This document shows, one piece after another, positions 1 through 6,631 of a stretch of 6,631 nucleotides of DNA. The stretch spans positions 1 through 6,631 of the forward strand of contig JAVHSE010000084.1 of assembly GCA_036172015.1 (NCBI GenBank), written 5' to 3'. The notes under the pieces are model-generated. The model made no database searches, was not told the DNA's origin, and saw only the letters and a list, made by a program, of their open reading frames with translations. Position numbers and translations under genes: made by a program. This DNA comes from UBA7396 sp036172015 (GTDB taxonomy: Bacteria > Patescibacteriota > Gracilibacteria > BD1-5 > UBA6164). Numbering within the stretch: position 1 is the first letter of the stretch; the number at the start of each line of letters is the position of its first letter.

Positions 1-114
1 ACTACTTCATCGACCATATTTGGATTTCCAGCTATGTACAAAATGTATTATACTTTCTCTGGCATAATTTTAATATTTACTTTTCATTATTTCATATATA
101 ATAGAAAAAATTAA
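1..114 (+). CDS. C-terminal tail of an unidentified membrane protein (5' end outside window)
   Basis: The + strand frame beginning at base 1 is open for 37 codons and ends in TAA at 112-114. The peptide starts TTSSTIFGFPAMYKMYYTFS and continues into a hydrophobic stretch (roughly residues 19-32), then ends in a short basic tail (YNRKN). This is the usual shape of a protein ending in a membrane helix with a cytoplasmic stub, as seen in the next gene too. The gap to the next start codon is only 16 nt, matching the 11-14 nt gaps further down, so it is probably the preceding gene of the same operon. It has no in-frame TGA and uses GGA and GGC for glycine. The family cannot be named from 37 residues. 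The main alternative is chance open frame in AT-rich DNA. Confidence 0.5.
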   Translation, partial: TTSSTIFGFPAMYKMYYTFSGIILIFTFHYFIYNRKN

Positions 115-130
115 AACTAATTAAACGAAA

Positions 131-1003
131 ATGAAAAAAATTATTACTTTGTTATTTATAATATTCCAAAGTTTTTATATTTGTTTTGCTGCCAAATTAG
201 AAGTAAAATCAAATCTTGAATCATGAGACTATACTTTTCCAATTGAAATCAATCTGATAGCAAATAATAAAAATGCAAAGATTTTTTATTATACTGATGG
301 TGAATGACGAATGGATAATATAAAAGAATTTAAAACTCCTCTTCTATTCAAAGAAGATACTACCATTGACTTTTATGCAAGTAATAAAAATTTCGAAGAT
401 ACTCTCATACAAACATCAACCTATAGTTTTCATTATTGTTGAGATATCAATATAAAAGTAAAAAATAATACTATTATTATTCAAAATAATTCCTGAGAAA
501 TTCAAAATATTTGATACTGGAAAATTGAAGCTGATAATCTCAATTATGAAATCAATGCCAACACTTTTTTAGAAAAAAATGAAATTTTTTCGCTGGACTA
601 TATAAGCAAAGATAATGAAAAAATATCGTTGATTTCTCCAGATAAAAAAATCATCAAAACTCATATTTTTCAAAAAGAAAAAATAAACATACAAGAAATA
701 AAAGAAATAGTCTGAGAAAAAGAAATAACTAATAATAGCTGAGAACTCAATAAAAATATGGTATCAAAAACTTGAGCACTCAATCTATGAGATCAAAAAG
801 AAGAAACAAAAGATAATTTTTCTCTCAATTCATCTCTAAAAAGCTCTATTCTCGATACGACTGAAATTGACAAAAAAAATAAAACTAATAATTTATATAC
901 CATATTTTTTATTTTATTTTTAGTAACTTTGTACAATATTTGATTATTACTGAGAAAAACCGAAAAATATAAAGATTTAAAAACAAAATTTATAAAAAAA
1001 TAA
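131..1003 (+). CDS. Secreted, membrane-anchored surface protein with CHB_HEX_C-like and lamin-tail-like domains
   Basis: This 290-residue protein is read with TGA as glycine (10 TGA codons, only one GGN). Residues 1-20 form a signal peptide: MKK, a hydrophobic core, and a likely cleavage after CFA. Residues about 23-101 resemble the chitobiase/beta-hexosaminidase C-terminal fold: IFYYTDGEGR, then TPLLFKEDTTIDFYAS, matching the family pattern of YYTTDGS, a P[IL] strand, and 'TTIKFYA'. Residues about 104-176 resemble a lamin-tail domain: NNSGEIQNIGYWKIEA, a hydrophobic strand pair, then ISLISPDKKII. A low-complexity N/K/E/S linker (180-253) leads to one transmembrane helix (255-274) and a basic cytoplasmic tail. 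The inferred topology is type I, with both beta domains outside the cell. It lies 11 nt before mraY and 16 nt after the previous stop, so co-transcription is likely. The domain names are pattern-based; no enzyme active site is visible. A role in surface display or adhesion is inference. Confidence 0.8.
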
Positions 1004-1014
1004 CCATAATAATT

Positions 1015-2073
1015 ATGAATTCACATTTAATAACGATTTTTTCTTTTGCATTGGCAACTTTTGTATTTTGAATTTTTATTATTCCTTATTTTATAGAGTG
1101 ACTCATTAAATATAGAATCTGAAAACAAATTAGAGAAGAAGCAACTATTGGAAAAGCAACAGAATTTGCCAAACTTCATAAAGCAAAAACAGGAACTCCA
1201 ACTATGTGATGAGCGATTATACTTTTAATAGTATTTTTCATGGTAATAGCGAGTATAGTTTTACAAAAAATGTGATTTACAAATAACTCTCTTTTCAATC
1301 AAAAAGAAACCTATCTGACACTTTTTACTCTTGCGACCGTTTGACTCCTTTGAGCTATTGATGATTATATGAATGTAAGAGGAATTGGAAGAACAAAATG
1401 ACTTTCTGCTCGTTTCAAAATGTTTTGGTTGGTACTTTTTGCTGGAATTTGAGCATATTGGTTTTATTATAAACTCGGTTGGAATATCATCGATGATATG
1501 GGAAATTTTGTTAGAACTTTAAAAGTTCCTTTTGGTGAATGATTAGAGCTATGAATATATTTTATTCCAGTATTTATTTTCATCATTATAGCTGGAGCAA
1601 ATAGTGTCAATATAACCGATGGACTCGATGGACTCGCTTGATGACTCTTACTTTTCTCGTATGGAGTATATGCTTATATCACTTATGATCAATGACTCTA
1701 TTTACTCTCTACTCTTTGTGTTACGATTATCGGAGCACTCGTAGCATTTCTTTGGTATAATATAAAGCCAGCAAAATTTTATATGTGAGATGTTGGAAGT
1801 CTCGCACTCTGAGCAAATCTCTGAATTATGGCAATGCTTACGAATACTATTTCTGTTCTGATGATAGTTTGAGCAATTTTTATATTTGAAACTCTTTCAG
1901 TAATTATTCAATTAACAAGTAAAAAACTCAGAAATGGGAAAAAAATATTTAGAATTGCTCCATTTCATCATCATTTGGAAGCAATCTGATGGAGTGAAGA
2001 AACAGTAGTTTTTAGATTATGGCTCGTAGGAATAGTATTGAGTGCGATTGGATTGATTGTGTATAAATTGTAA
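1015..2073 (+). CDS. mraY: Phospho-N-acetylmuramoyl-pentapeptide transferase (MraY)
   Basis: MraY transfers phospho-MurNAc-pentapeptide from UDP to undecaprenyl phosphate, making lipid I on the cytoplasmic face of the membrane, the first membrane step of peptidoglycan synthesis. The 352-residue length is close to the usual 320-360, with about ten hydrophobic segments. All signature motifs are present in order: HKAKTGTPTMGG (55-66), GAIDDY (113-118, catalytic-site aspartates 116/117), NITDGLDGLAGG (199-210), FYMGDVGSLALG (255-266, Asp259), and RIAPFHHHLE (313-322) followed by GW. Twenty glycines are encoded by TGA and 17 by GGN. TGA encodes both glycines of TMGG, both after DGLDGLA, and the one in MGD, so this gene alone fixes the codon's meaning. 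It follows the surface-protein gene by 11 nt and precedes RNHCP by 14 nt. There is no ribosome-binding site before the ATG. No other mur or fts gene is in the window. Confidence 0.98.
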
Positions 2074-2087
2074 TACAATATAAAAAT

Positions 2088-2399
2088 ATGTCTTTTATAA
2101 TGATTAACGAAAGTTTTCAATGCGAAAATTGCTGACAAATTATAAAAAAACACCCCGAATGAAGTGCGAGAAATCATTGTCCTTTTTGTTTATTTTCAAA
2201 ACATCTTGATAAAGATTTTCCGTGAGATAGATTTTCAGAGTGCAAGGGAATAATGACCCCAGTTTGAATCGATTACAAAAAAAATAAGTGATGGATGATT
2301 AAACATAAATGCTCAAGATGTTGAAAAGAAATTTGAAACAAAATTGCACCAGATGATAATTACATAGAATTTGTAGAGAAAATGAATAAAAACTTTTAA
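2088..2399 (+). CDS. RNHCP-domain zinc-ribbon-like protein
   Basis: This 103-residue protein matches the RNHCP family throughout. It has FQCENCGQ (Cys12, Cys15), the name-giving ARNHCPFCLFSKHLD (Cys31, Cys34), FPGDR, ECKGIMTPVG (Cys52), HKCSRCGKEIGNKIAPDDN (Cys75, Cys78). The Cys pairs suggest bound zinc. The molecular function of the family is not established to my knowledge; a nucleic-acid or regulatory role is only a guess. Seven of eight glycines are TGA, including those of the CG knuckles and of PGDR, so a standard-code search would miss the gene completely. The start at 2088 was chosen as the first ATG after the mraY stop, 14 nt away; an ATG at 2100 (giving MINESF...) is equally possible. 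It is probably the last gene of the operon, since a 148-nt spacer with a possible hairpin follows. Confidence 0.93.
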
Positions 2400-2440
2400 A
2401 AATGATTGGTATTATATTACACATATATAATATTTTGAAT

Positions 2441-2480
2441 AACATTTTTTAAAAGATATATTGCAAAAAAAATGTTTTTT
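2441..2480 (+). terminator. Possible intrinsic terminator after the mraY-RNHCP unit
   Basis: Arms 2441-2450 (aacatttttt) and 2467-2476 (aaaaaatgtt) are perfectly complementary, with a 16-nt loop, and are followed by four more T. It lies 41 nt after the RNHCP stop, where an operon end is expected. The stem has a single G-C type pair and is A/T homopolymeric, so it may be chance. Confidence 0.35.
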
Positions 2481-2488
2481 ATTATATT
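2461..2488 (+). promoter_or_regulatory. Candidate promoter for the PP2C-like/propeller gene
   Basis: TTGCAA (2461-2466) and TATATT (2483-2488) are separated by 16 nt, a reasonable sigma70-type pair, placing the start of transcription some 50 nt before the ATG at 2548. A second -10-like TATAAT at 2512-2517 lies between the two direct repeats but has no good -35. In DNA this AT-rich such matches are frequent, so the call is weak. Confidence 0.3.
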
Positions 2489-2494
2489 CAAATT

Positions 2495-2533
2495 ATAAAT
2501 AGAATTATTTTTATAATAAATAGAATTATTTTT
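2495..2533. repeat. Tandem direct repeat, two 18-bp copies with 21-bp period
   Basis: The 18-bp unit ataaatagaattattttt occurs at 2495-2512 and again, identical, at 2516-2533, with a 3-nt separation. It sits just before the start of the propeller gene (ATG at 2548). A 21-bp period is two helical turns, so both copies would face the same side of the DNA; this suits a dimeric regulator, but slippage in AT-rich DNA explains it equally well. Confidence 0.75.
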
Positions 2534-2547
2534 TAAAAACAACTCCC

Positions 2548-4449
2548 ATGTTTATTTGTGATATAAAAAATTTTGAAACAAATATAACTTCAAATTGTGT
2601 AATAAGTAAAAAAATTGAAATAGATGAAAATCTTACTTGTTTTATAATAATTGATTCAAAAAACACAAAAATTGTAAATCCTCTTCTTAATAGAATTGTT
2701 GATTTTATATTAGATACTATTGATTATAAAGATACTTATAATAAATTTAGTATTACTTTAGAGAATATTAATTTTTTTATAAAAACTTTAAAAAATAAAG
2801 AAAATAATTGAGAAGAACTCAATATTATTATTGCTATACTAGAAAAAAATAATTTTTATTTTTCTAAAATATGAAAATCAAGTTGTTTTTTAATCAATAA
2901 TAAAAGAGAGGTTTTAGAATTAAGTGATAAAAATACCACACTTGAAACATTTGACTATGTTTCTTTATGAAAGTTATCAAATAATGAAAGTGTTATTCTT
3001 ACGAATACTGATTTAAATAATATTCTTACTCAAAGTGATATGTCTGATCTCGGAAATTTAGACGATATCTCAAAAATTAATGAAAATATTATTCATATAC
3101 TCAATGATGAAAAAATTGACTCAAATATTCAATTAATGTCGATAAAATTTGAAACTCAATTACTTATTGCAGAAAAAAATGAGATCATCGAAAAAACAAG
3201 AGAATTATTTTATAAAACTTTTGATAATCATTTTTCCAAAAAAAGTATTGCTCTTTATATGATATTAAAAGAAAAAATAAATCAAAAATGAAAAATAGTA
3301 AAAAATATCATATTTTTTAGTGGAATGCTTATATCTACTTTACTCCTTTATTTTATTATTTCATGAGTTGTTTGAAAAAGTATTGAAACTGGAAAAAATT
3401 CTGAGTATAAAGAAAATCTCATTCAAGCAAGAGAGTATATACGACTCGCAAATCAAAATATTTCTAATAGAGAGGCTTTTAATCTTAATATAAAAAAAGC
3501 CGAAGAACTAATAAATACAGTTAAAGAACAAGAATTATTTTTAAATGATATAGATGGTATTTTAAGTGATATTTCAATAATGAAAAAACAATTTAATGGA
3601 ATTGAAATATTTGAAGCAAATACCAACAATCTTATTTTCAAATGAACTTTTCAAGATGCTATTAAATTGATTGAGTTAAATAAAAAATTATATGTACTTT
3701 GAAAAAGTTCAATTTATTGACCTATTATTTCATGACAAAATATTAAAAACAATATATTTTATGAACTTGCATTAGATGATTATTTCACTGATATAACATC
3801 AAACTCAGATCAATTAGTAATCACAACAAAAAAATGAAGAGTCGTATGATTTACGAAAGATGGAAAATTTAAATATCTCAATGTTATGGGGCAAATAAGT
3901 TGGGAATGAAGCGAAATTATTGAATCTTATAATGGAAATTTATATATGGTAAATAAAAATGCCAATCAAATATATAAACATACTCCAAGTTTATGATTAT
4001 TCACAGCAGGAAGTTCGTATCTCAAAGATGGTGATTCCAAAAATATATGAACCATATTATCTCTTTGAATCGATGGTTGAATCTATATTTTAAATCATGA
4101 ATGAAAAATATTTAAATTTTTCTCAAATCCTAAATATAGATTAGAAAGTATCGTATTAAATAAATTACCAGAAAATTACTCTCTCGAAGGTGGTAAAATT
4201 AATTTAGTTACGAGAGTAAATTTAAATTATATCTATCTCTATTTGAACAATAAAATTTGGATATTTGAACCAAATACAAAAATATTTAGCGATACAAAAA
4301 GCTTAACATACAGATGACAAATCGAATGAAAAAATGAAACTATTAAAGGATTTTATATCCCCAGAGATGGAGAAATAAATATACTCACTGAAAATGGAAT
4401 ACATAAAATTAACTTTGAAATAAAAGATGAAAAATTAATAGTAAGATAA
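2548..4449 (+). CDS. Single-pass membrane protein: degenerate PP2C-like domain, TM helix, coiled coil, beta-propeller
   Basis: This 633-residue protein is read with 20 in-frame TGA glycines. Residues about 1-165 have the strand/helix rhythm of a PPM/PP2C phosphatase: CFIIIDSKN where active enzymes have a VADGMGG-type loop, NNFYFSKIGKSSCFLI where they have VGDSRAYL, and SVILTNTDL where they have a DG-type loop. The GD aspartate is replaced (GKSS), so metal binding and catalysis are doubtful. Residues 165-248 are helical; 253-276 are one transmembrane helix; about 286-350 are charged helices, probably a coiled coil. Residues about 352-630 contain six blade-like repeats, such as NKKLYVLGKSS (378), GNLYMVNKN (463), GGIYILNHEGKIFKF (510), NKIWIFEPNT (568) and DGEINILTENGI (607), indicating a beta-propeller. 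The positive-inside rule puts the PP2C-like part in the cytoplasm and the propeller outside. It may sense an external ligand. The PP2C assignment is the least certain part. A hairpin covers its stop codon. Confidence 0.82.
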
Positions 4450-4487
4450 AAAATAAGATACATATTGTATCTTATTTTTTATCTTAC
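4441..4487. terminator. Bidirectional terminator: perfect 21-bp hairpin between convergent genes
   Basis: Arms 4441-4461 and 4467-4487 are exactly complementary over 21 bp, with a 5-nt loop (atatt). The inner 10-bp stem (aataagatac / gtatcttatt) is directly followed by a T run on both strands because of the symmetry, the layout of a bidirectional intrinsic terminator. The last two codons and the TAA of the + strand propeller gene (4441-4449) are inside the left arm, and the stop of the - strand gene (4491-4493) is 3 nt beyond the right arm. Confidence 0.85.
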
Positions 4488-4490
4488 ATT

Positions 4491-5318
4491 TTATTTATTT
4501 TTCCATTCATCTTCAGAATAGAGTAATTTTAATTGTTTTAATAATTCTCATCAAGTATCAGGAATCACTACTTGAGAATTTTTCACAATTATTTCTTTAT
4601 TATTAATCAAAGTATCAAGAATTTTTTTATTATACTCATTCAGAACAGTATAATTATTTAAGAATTTATTTATAAATACAATATAAGTTCTTGCATTTAA
4701 ATTTTCTTCTCTTAATTTAAGATATCCATCTATATTTTTAATAGTTTCGGAATTATTGAAATTTGAAAAATCTGCCGAAATTTTTTCTTTTATTTTTAAA
4801 ATTTCATTATTTGAACTCTCATACGATTGTAAAAGTTCAGTTCTTTGAATGAGTAACGAGTTAGCATTTTCTGTTCCAGCTTTATATCTATATTCTAATT
4901 GAGCTATAAAAGAATTCAGTGTAAATTCTCTATCATTTGAAGTAGAAAGTAAAGCTCTAATATCAGTTTTTAAAATATTAAAATATTCACTGAGAATAAC
5001 CATATTTGCAGTAATTATTTTATCTTTTGCTTGTTTTTGATTTCATAAAATATATCAAATATCAACGGCATCTTTATATATGATTATTGGAATATCTTTT
5101 CTTTCCTTATATCTGGTTCAAATATTGGTAGATATAGCAACTCAAATAGAACCTATTATATCAATATTTTTTGAAGTGAATGTTTCTCTATTACTATTTT
5201 GAGATTTAAATCATCAATCTTGCGCATTTATAAAATATCAAAAATAGTTTATGATAACAAAAAATACACTTGTTAACATAAAAATTTTTAATCAAATTTG
5301 AAATAAGGTGTCTTTCAT
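4491..5318 (-). CDS. Secreted or membrane-anchored helical protein of unknown function
   Basis: This 275-residue protein is not a family I recognise. With TGA as glycine (10 TGA, 3 GGN) it runs from ATG at 5318, the first Met after an in-frame TAA, to TAA at 4491-4493. Residues about 10-30 are hydrophobic (KIFMLTSVFFVIINYFGYFI), followed by NAQDGG: either an N-terminal anchor or a signal peptide cut after INA. The rest is polar and mostly helical with little proline: segments around 95-120, 125-180 and 195-250 look like long amphipathic helices or coiled coil. The C-terminal end, SQVVIPDTGGELLKQLKLLY, is the most motif-like part. The likely site is outside the cytoplasmic membrane, perhaps as a helical bundle partner of other envelope proteins. 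It is 74 nt downstream of the cyclase gene on the same strand and converges on the propeller gene. A shorter start at 5003 would lose the N-terminal 105 residues and is unlikely. Confidence 0.85.
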
Positions 5319-5335
5319 ATTTTGAATTTAAATGT

Positions 5336-5348
5336 ATTATACATTATA
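5336..5348 (-). promoter_or_regulatory. Possible -10 region for the 275-residue protein gene
   Basis: On the - strand the sequence reads TATAATGTATAAT, with two TATAAT hexamers (5348-5343 and 5341-5336), 17-30 nt before the ATG at 5318. The best -35-like sequence (TTGGAA, 5376-5371) is 22 nt from the first, too far for a standard promoter. It would let this gene be transcribed separately from the cyclase gene. Confidence 0.35.
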
Positions 5349-5392
5349 GTTATACTTTTTTTTATTTATTTTCCAAATTTTTTATTGTTTTT

Positions 5393-6520
5393 TTATTTTA
5401 CACATTTTATATATTCTATAAAATCTTTTTTTATATTTCTTCAAATTTGAAGTATTTCTTTTTTATTCTCTTTTGCATATTTTATTCAATAATTTTTTCA
5501 TGATAGAAATAAATCCTTTATTTCTCTATTTGTTAAATGAATATTTTTAGTACTTTTATAAAAATATTCATTGATAATTTTTCATATTCCATAAGTAGTT
5601 CAGAAATTTAATGGAACGAGTAAAAATCAAGCCATTCAAACAAGTCAAATTTTCGAAATTCCATTTATAGTTTGATTAATAAACAAAGTCGATCAAATAG
5701 CCGTAGTGAGTGTTGCTAAAATTTCCTTTGCTTGATGAGTAGTGAGATTAATATTGTATTCTTTTGCAATTTTTTTTAACATATACATATAAACAGTAAC
5801 GGAAGAATATATATCAAAAAAAGGAAATGGTTGGACTCAAAATACTGCATTTATACAAGAACTTTTAAATATTATATCATCAATATTTTTAGATTGTATT
5901 TTTATTTTTTCATTGACTAATATATCTCAATATTGAAACATATCAAAATTTCAACTATCAAAACTTTTGATATCATCTTTTTTATATATTATTTCATATA
6001 CTCAAACTTCATATAATATTCATTTAAAAGTAGTATTTCATAAAAAATAAAATCGTATATCTTCATTATTATCTTTTATATATTCATAAAATTTACTTGT
6101 AATAAAAATCTTATTTTCCAAAGTTTTTGATAAAATTCTTGAAGCAAGATTTACACAGTCTCAAAAATAATCATATCCATTTATCGTACTTTTTTTATTC
6201 ACTGGTCAATAATCCATTGATATTCTCACTTCGATTTCTTGAAGCTTTATTTTTTTTGTTTGGTTATACATAAAAAACTCATTTTGGACTTCAATAGCAA
6301 ATAAAACGGATTTTTTTCTATCTTCAAACAATATCATATAAGAATCTCAAATAGTTTTTATTAAAGTTCCATTATATTTTTTTAAACTTTTTAAAATAAT
6401 CATGTCCTGATCATTGAGTAATTTATTTATTTGATTTTGTGTTAACAGAGAAGTTTTTAGTGTAAAATCTTTTAAATCTGTAAAAATTATCACCCCATCA
6501 AATGTATCTATATTTTCCAT
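5393..6520 (-). CDS. Class III adenylate cyclase fused to a DUF697/YcjF-like membrane domain
   Basis: The 375-residue protein is complete only with TGA as glycine (18 TGA, 5 GGN). Residues 8-180 are a class III nucleotide cyclase domain: GVIIFTDLKDFT (metal Asp15), YNGTLIKTIGDSYMILFED (substrate Lys55, metal Asp59), VRISMDYGPV (98-107), NGYDYFGDCVNLASRI (adenine-specifying Asp117, transition-state Asn124 and Arg128), then FKGI and VGVYEI. All six residues needed for ATP cyclisation are present, with the Lys/Asp pair typical of adenylate rather than guanylate cyclases, so it should make cAMP from ATP, probably as a dimer. Residues about 228-321 fit DUF697: GVQPFPFFDIYSSV, YMLKKIAKEYNINLT, two hydrophobic segments (about 267-306), and GTTYGIGKIINEYF. 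This family includes YcjF and often accompanies GTPases. The C-terminus (322-375) is a charged helix. No signal peptide; the cyclase is cytoplasmic and held at the membrane by the DUF697-like part. The start is the only upstream ATG that keeps the beta1 strand intact. Confidence 0.9.
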
Positions 6521-6551
6521 GAATTATTTTTATAAATATTTTTTACCATAT

Positions 6552-6579
6552 ATTATACTATTATTTTCATTTTTTCAAT
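6552..6579 (-). promoter_or_regulatory. Candidate promoter for the adenylate cyclase gene
   Basis: On the - strand a perfect TATAAT (6557-6552) lies 31 nt before the ATG at 6520, with ATTGAA (6579-6574) upstream at a 16-nt spacing. This gives a leader of about 25 nt with no Shine-Dalgarno sequence. Farther upstream (6608-6620) there is a small interrupted palindrome, acaat-aat-attgt, in an activator-like position, too short to claim. Nothing else is recognised between 6521 and 6631. Confidence 0.45.
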
Positions 6580-6631
6580 TTTTTTGACAAAAGAAAAATA
6601 ATATACTACAATAATATTGTTTTATCACATA

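Noticed and set aside
1..46. - strand peptide YIAGNPNMVDEVV, resembling the C-terminal NAD-binding motif of ferredoxin reductases, running off the left edge
   Set aside because: An in-frame TAA lies immediately upstream, and the other - strand frames before it show no reductase-like sequence. The + strand frame is open and fits the operon spacing. A - strand gene starting at ATG 17 cannot be wholly excluded.
131..2073. Decaying pseudogenes with many premature stops
   Set aside because: Only TGA interrupts the frames, never TAA or TAG, and it falls on conserved glycines; MraY motifs are all intact.
1971..2177. 68-residue - strand open frame
   Set aside because: It is antisense to the mraY end and the RNHCP gene, both strongly supported by motifs.
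2548..3291. Two separate small genes at 2548-2811 and 3040-3291, or a frameshifted pseudogene
   Set aside because: They are in the same frame, separated only by TGA codons that encode glycine here; the continuous frame runs to TAA at 4449.
3453..3641. 62-residue - strand open frame
   Set aside because: It is antisense to the coiled-coil part of the propeller gene and has no features of its own.
6584..6631. CRP-type operator upstream of the cyclase gene (TGTGA half-site on the - strand near the right edge)
   Set aside because: Only one half-site is present; the expected TCACA half after six bases is absent.
1..6631. CRISPR array, tRNA or rRNA gene, insertion sequence
   Set aside because: No regularly spaced repeats beyond the two-copy element at 2495-2533, no cloverleaf or rRNA-like GC-richer stretch, and no transposase motif were seen.

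Overview
The window comes from a very AT-rich bacterium that reads UGA as glycine (translation table 25), as in the candidate phyla Absconditabacteria (SR1) and Gracilibacteria (BD1-5) of the Patescibacteria/CPR. The proof is inside the window. MraY, RNHCP and a class III cyclase are complete only if in-frame TGA codons are read through. These TGAs fall on glycines that the families require, such as both glycines of TMGG and the first G after DGLDGLA in MraY, the CG knuckle of RNHCP, and the IGD and FG motifs of the cyclase. By hand count 85 in-frame TGAs encode about two thirds of all glycines. Every stop I can see is TAA. Under the standard code each gene breaks into small fragments. All CDS coordinates below were translated by hand with TGA = Gly.

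Region 1 (1-2399, + strand) looks like one transcription unit with gaps of 11-16 nt: the tail of a gene entering from the left, a secreted and membrane-anchored protein with chitobiase-C-terminal-like and lamin-tail-like domains, mraY (lipid I synthesis), and a small RNHCP zinc-ribbon protein. Region 2 (2400-4449, + strand) has a 148-nt spacer with a tandem direct repeat, then a 633-residue membrane protein with a cytoplasmic PP2C-like domain that seems to lack key metal ligands, one membrane helix, a coiled coil and an extracellular beta-propeller.

Region 3 (4441-4487) is a perfect 21-bp hairpin between convergent genes. It contains the stop codon of the propeller gene and should terminate transcription from both sides. 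Region 4 (4491-6520, - strand) holds a 275-residue secreted or anchored helical protein of unknown function, preceded by a 375-residue protein that joins an apparently intact adenylate cyclase domain to a DUF697/YcjF-like membrane domain. The last 111 bases carry the promoter region of the cyclase gene.

The genes combine cell-envelope synthesis (mraY), surface proteins and two signalling-type membrane proteins. Cultured or enriched relatives in these phyla live attached to, or prey on, other bacteria, so surface proteins and membrane signalling fit that lifestyle. That link is inference. None of the six gene starts has a recognisable Shine-Dalgarno sequence.
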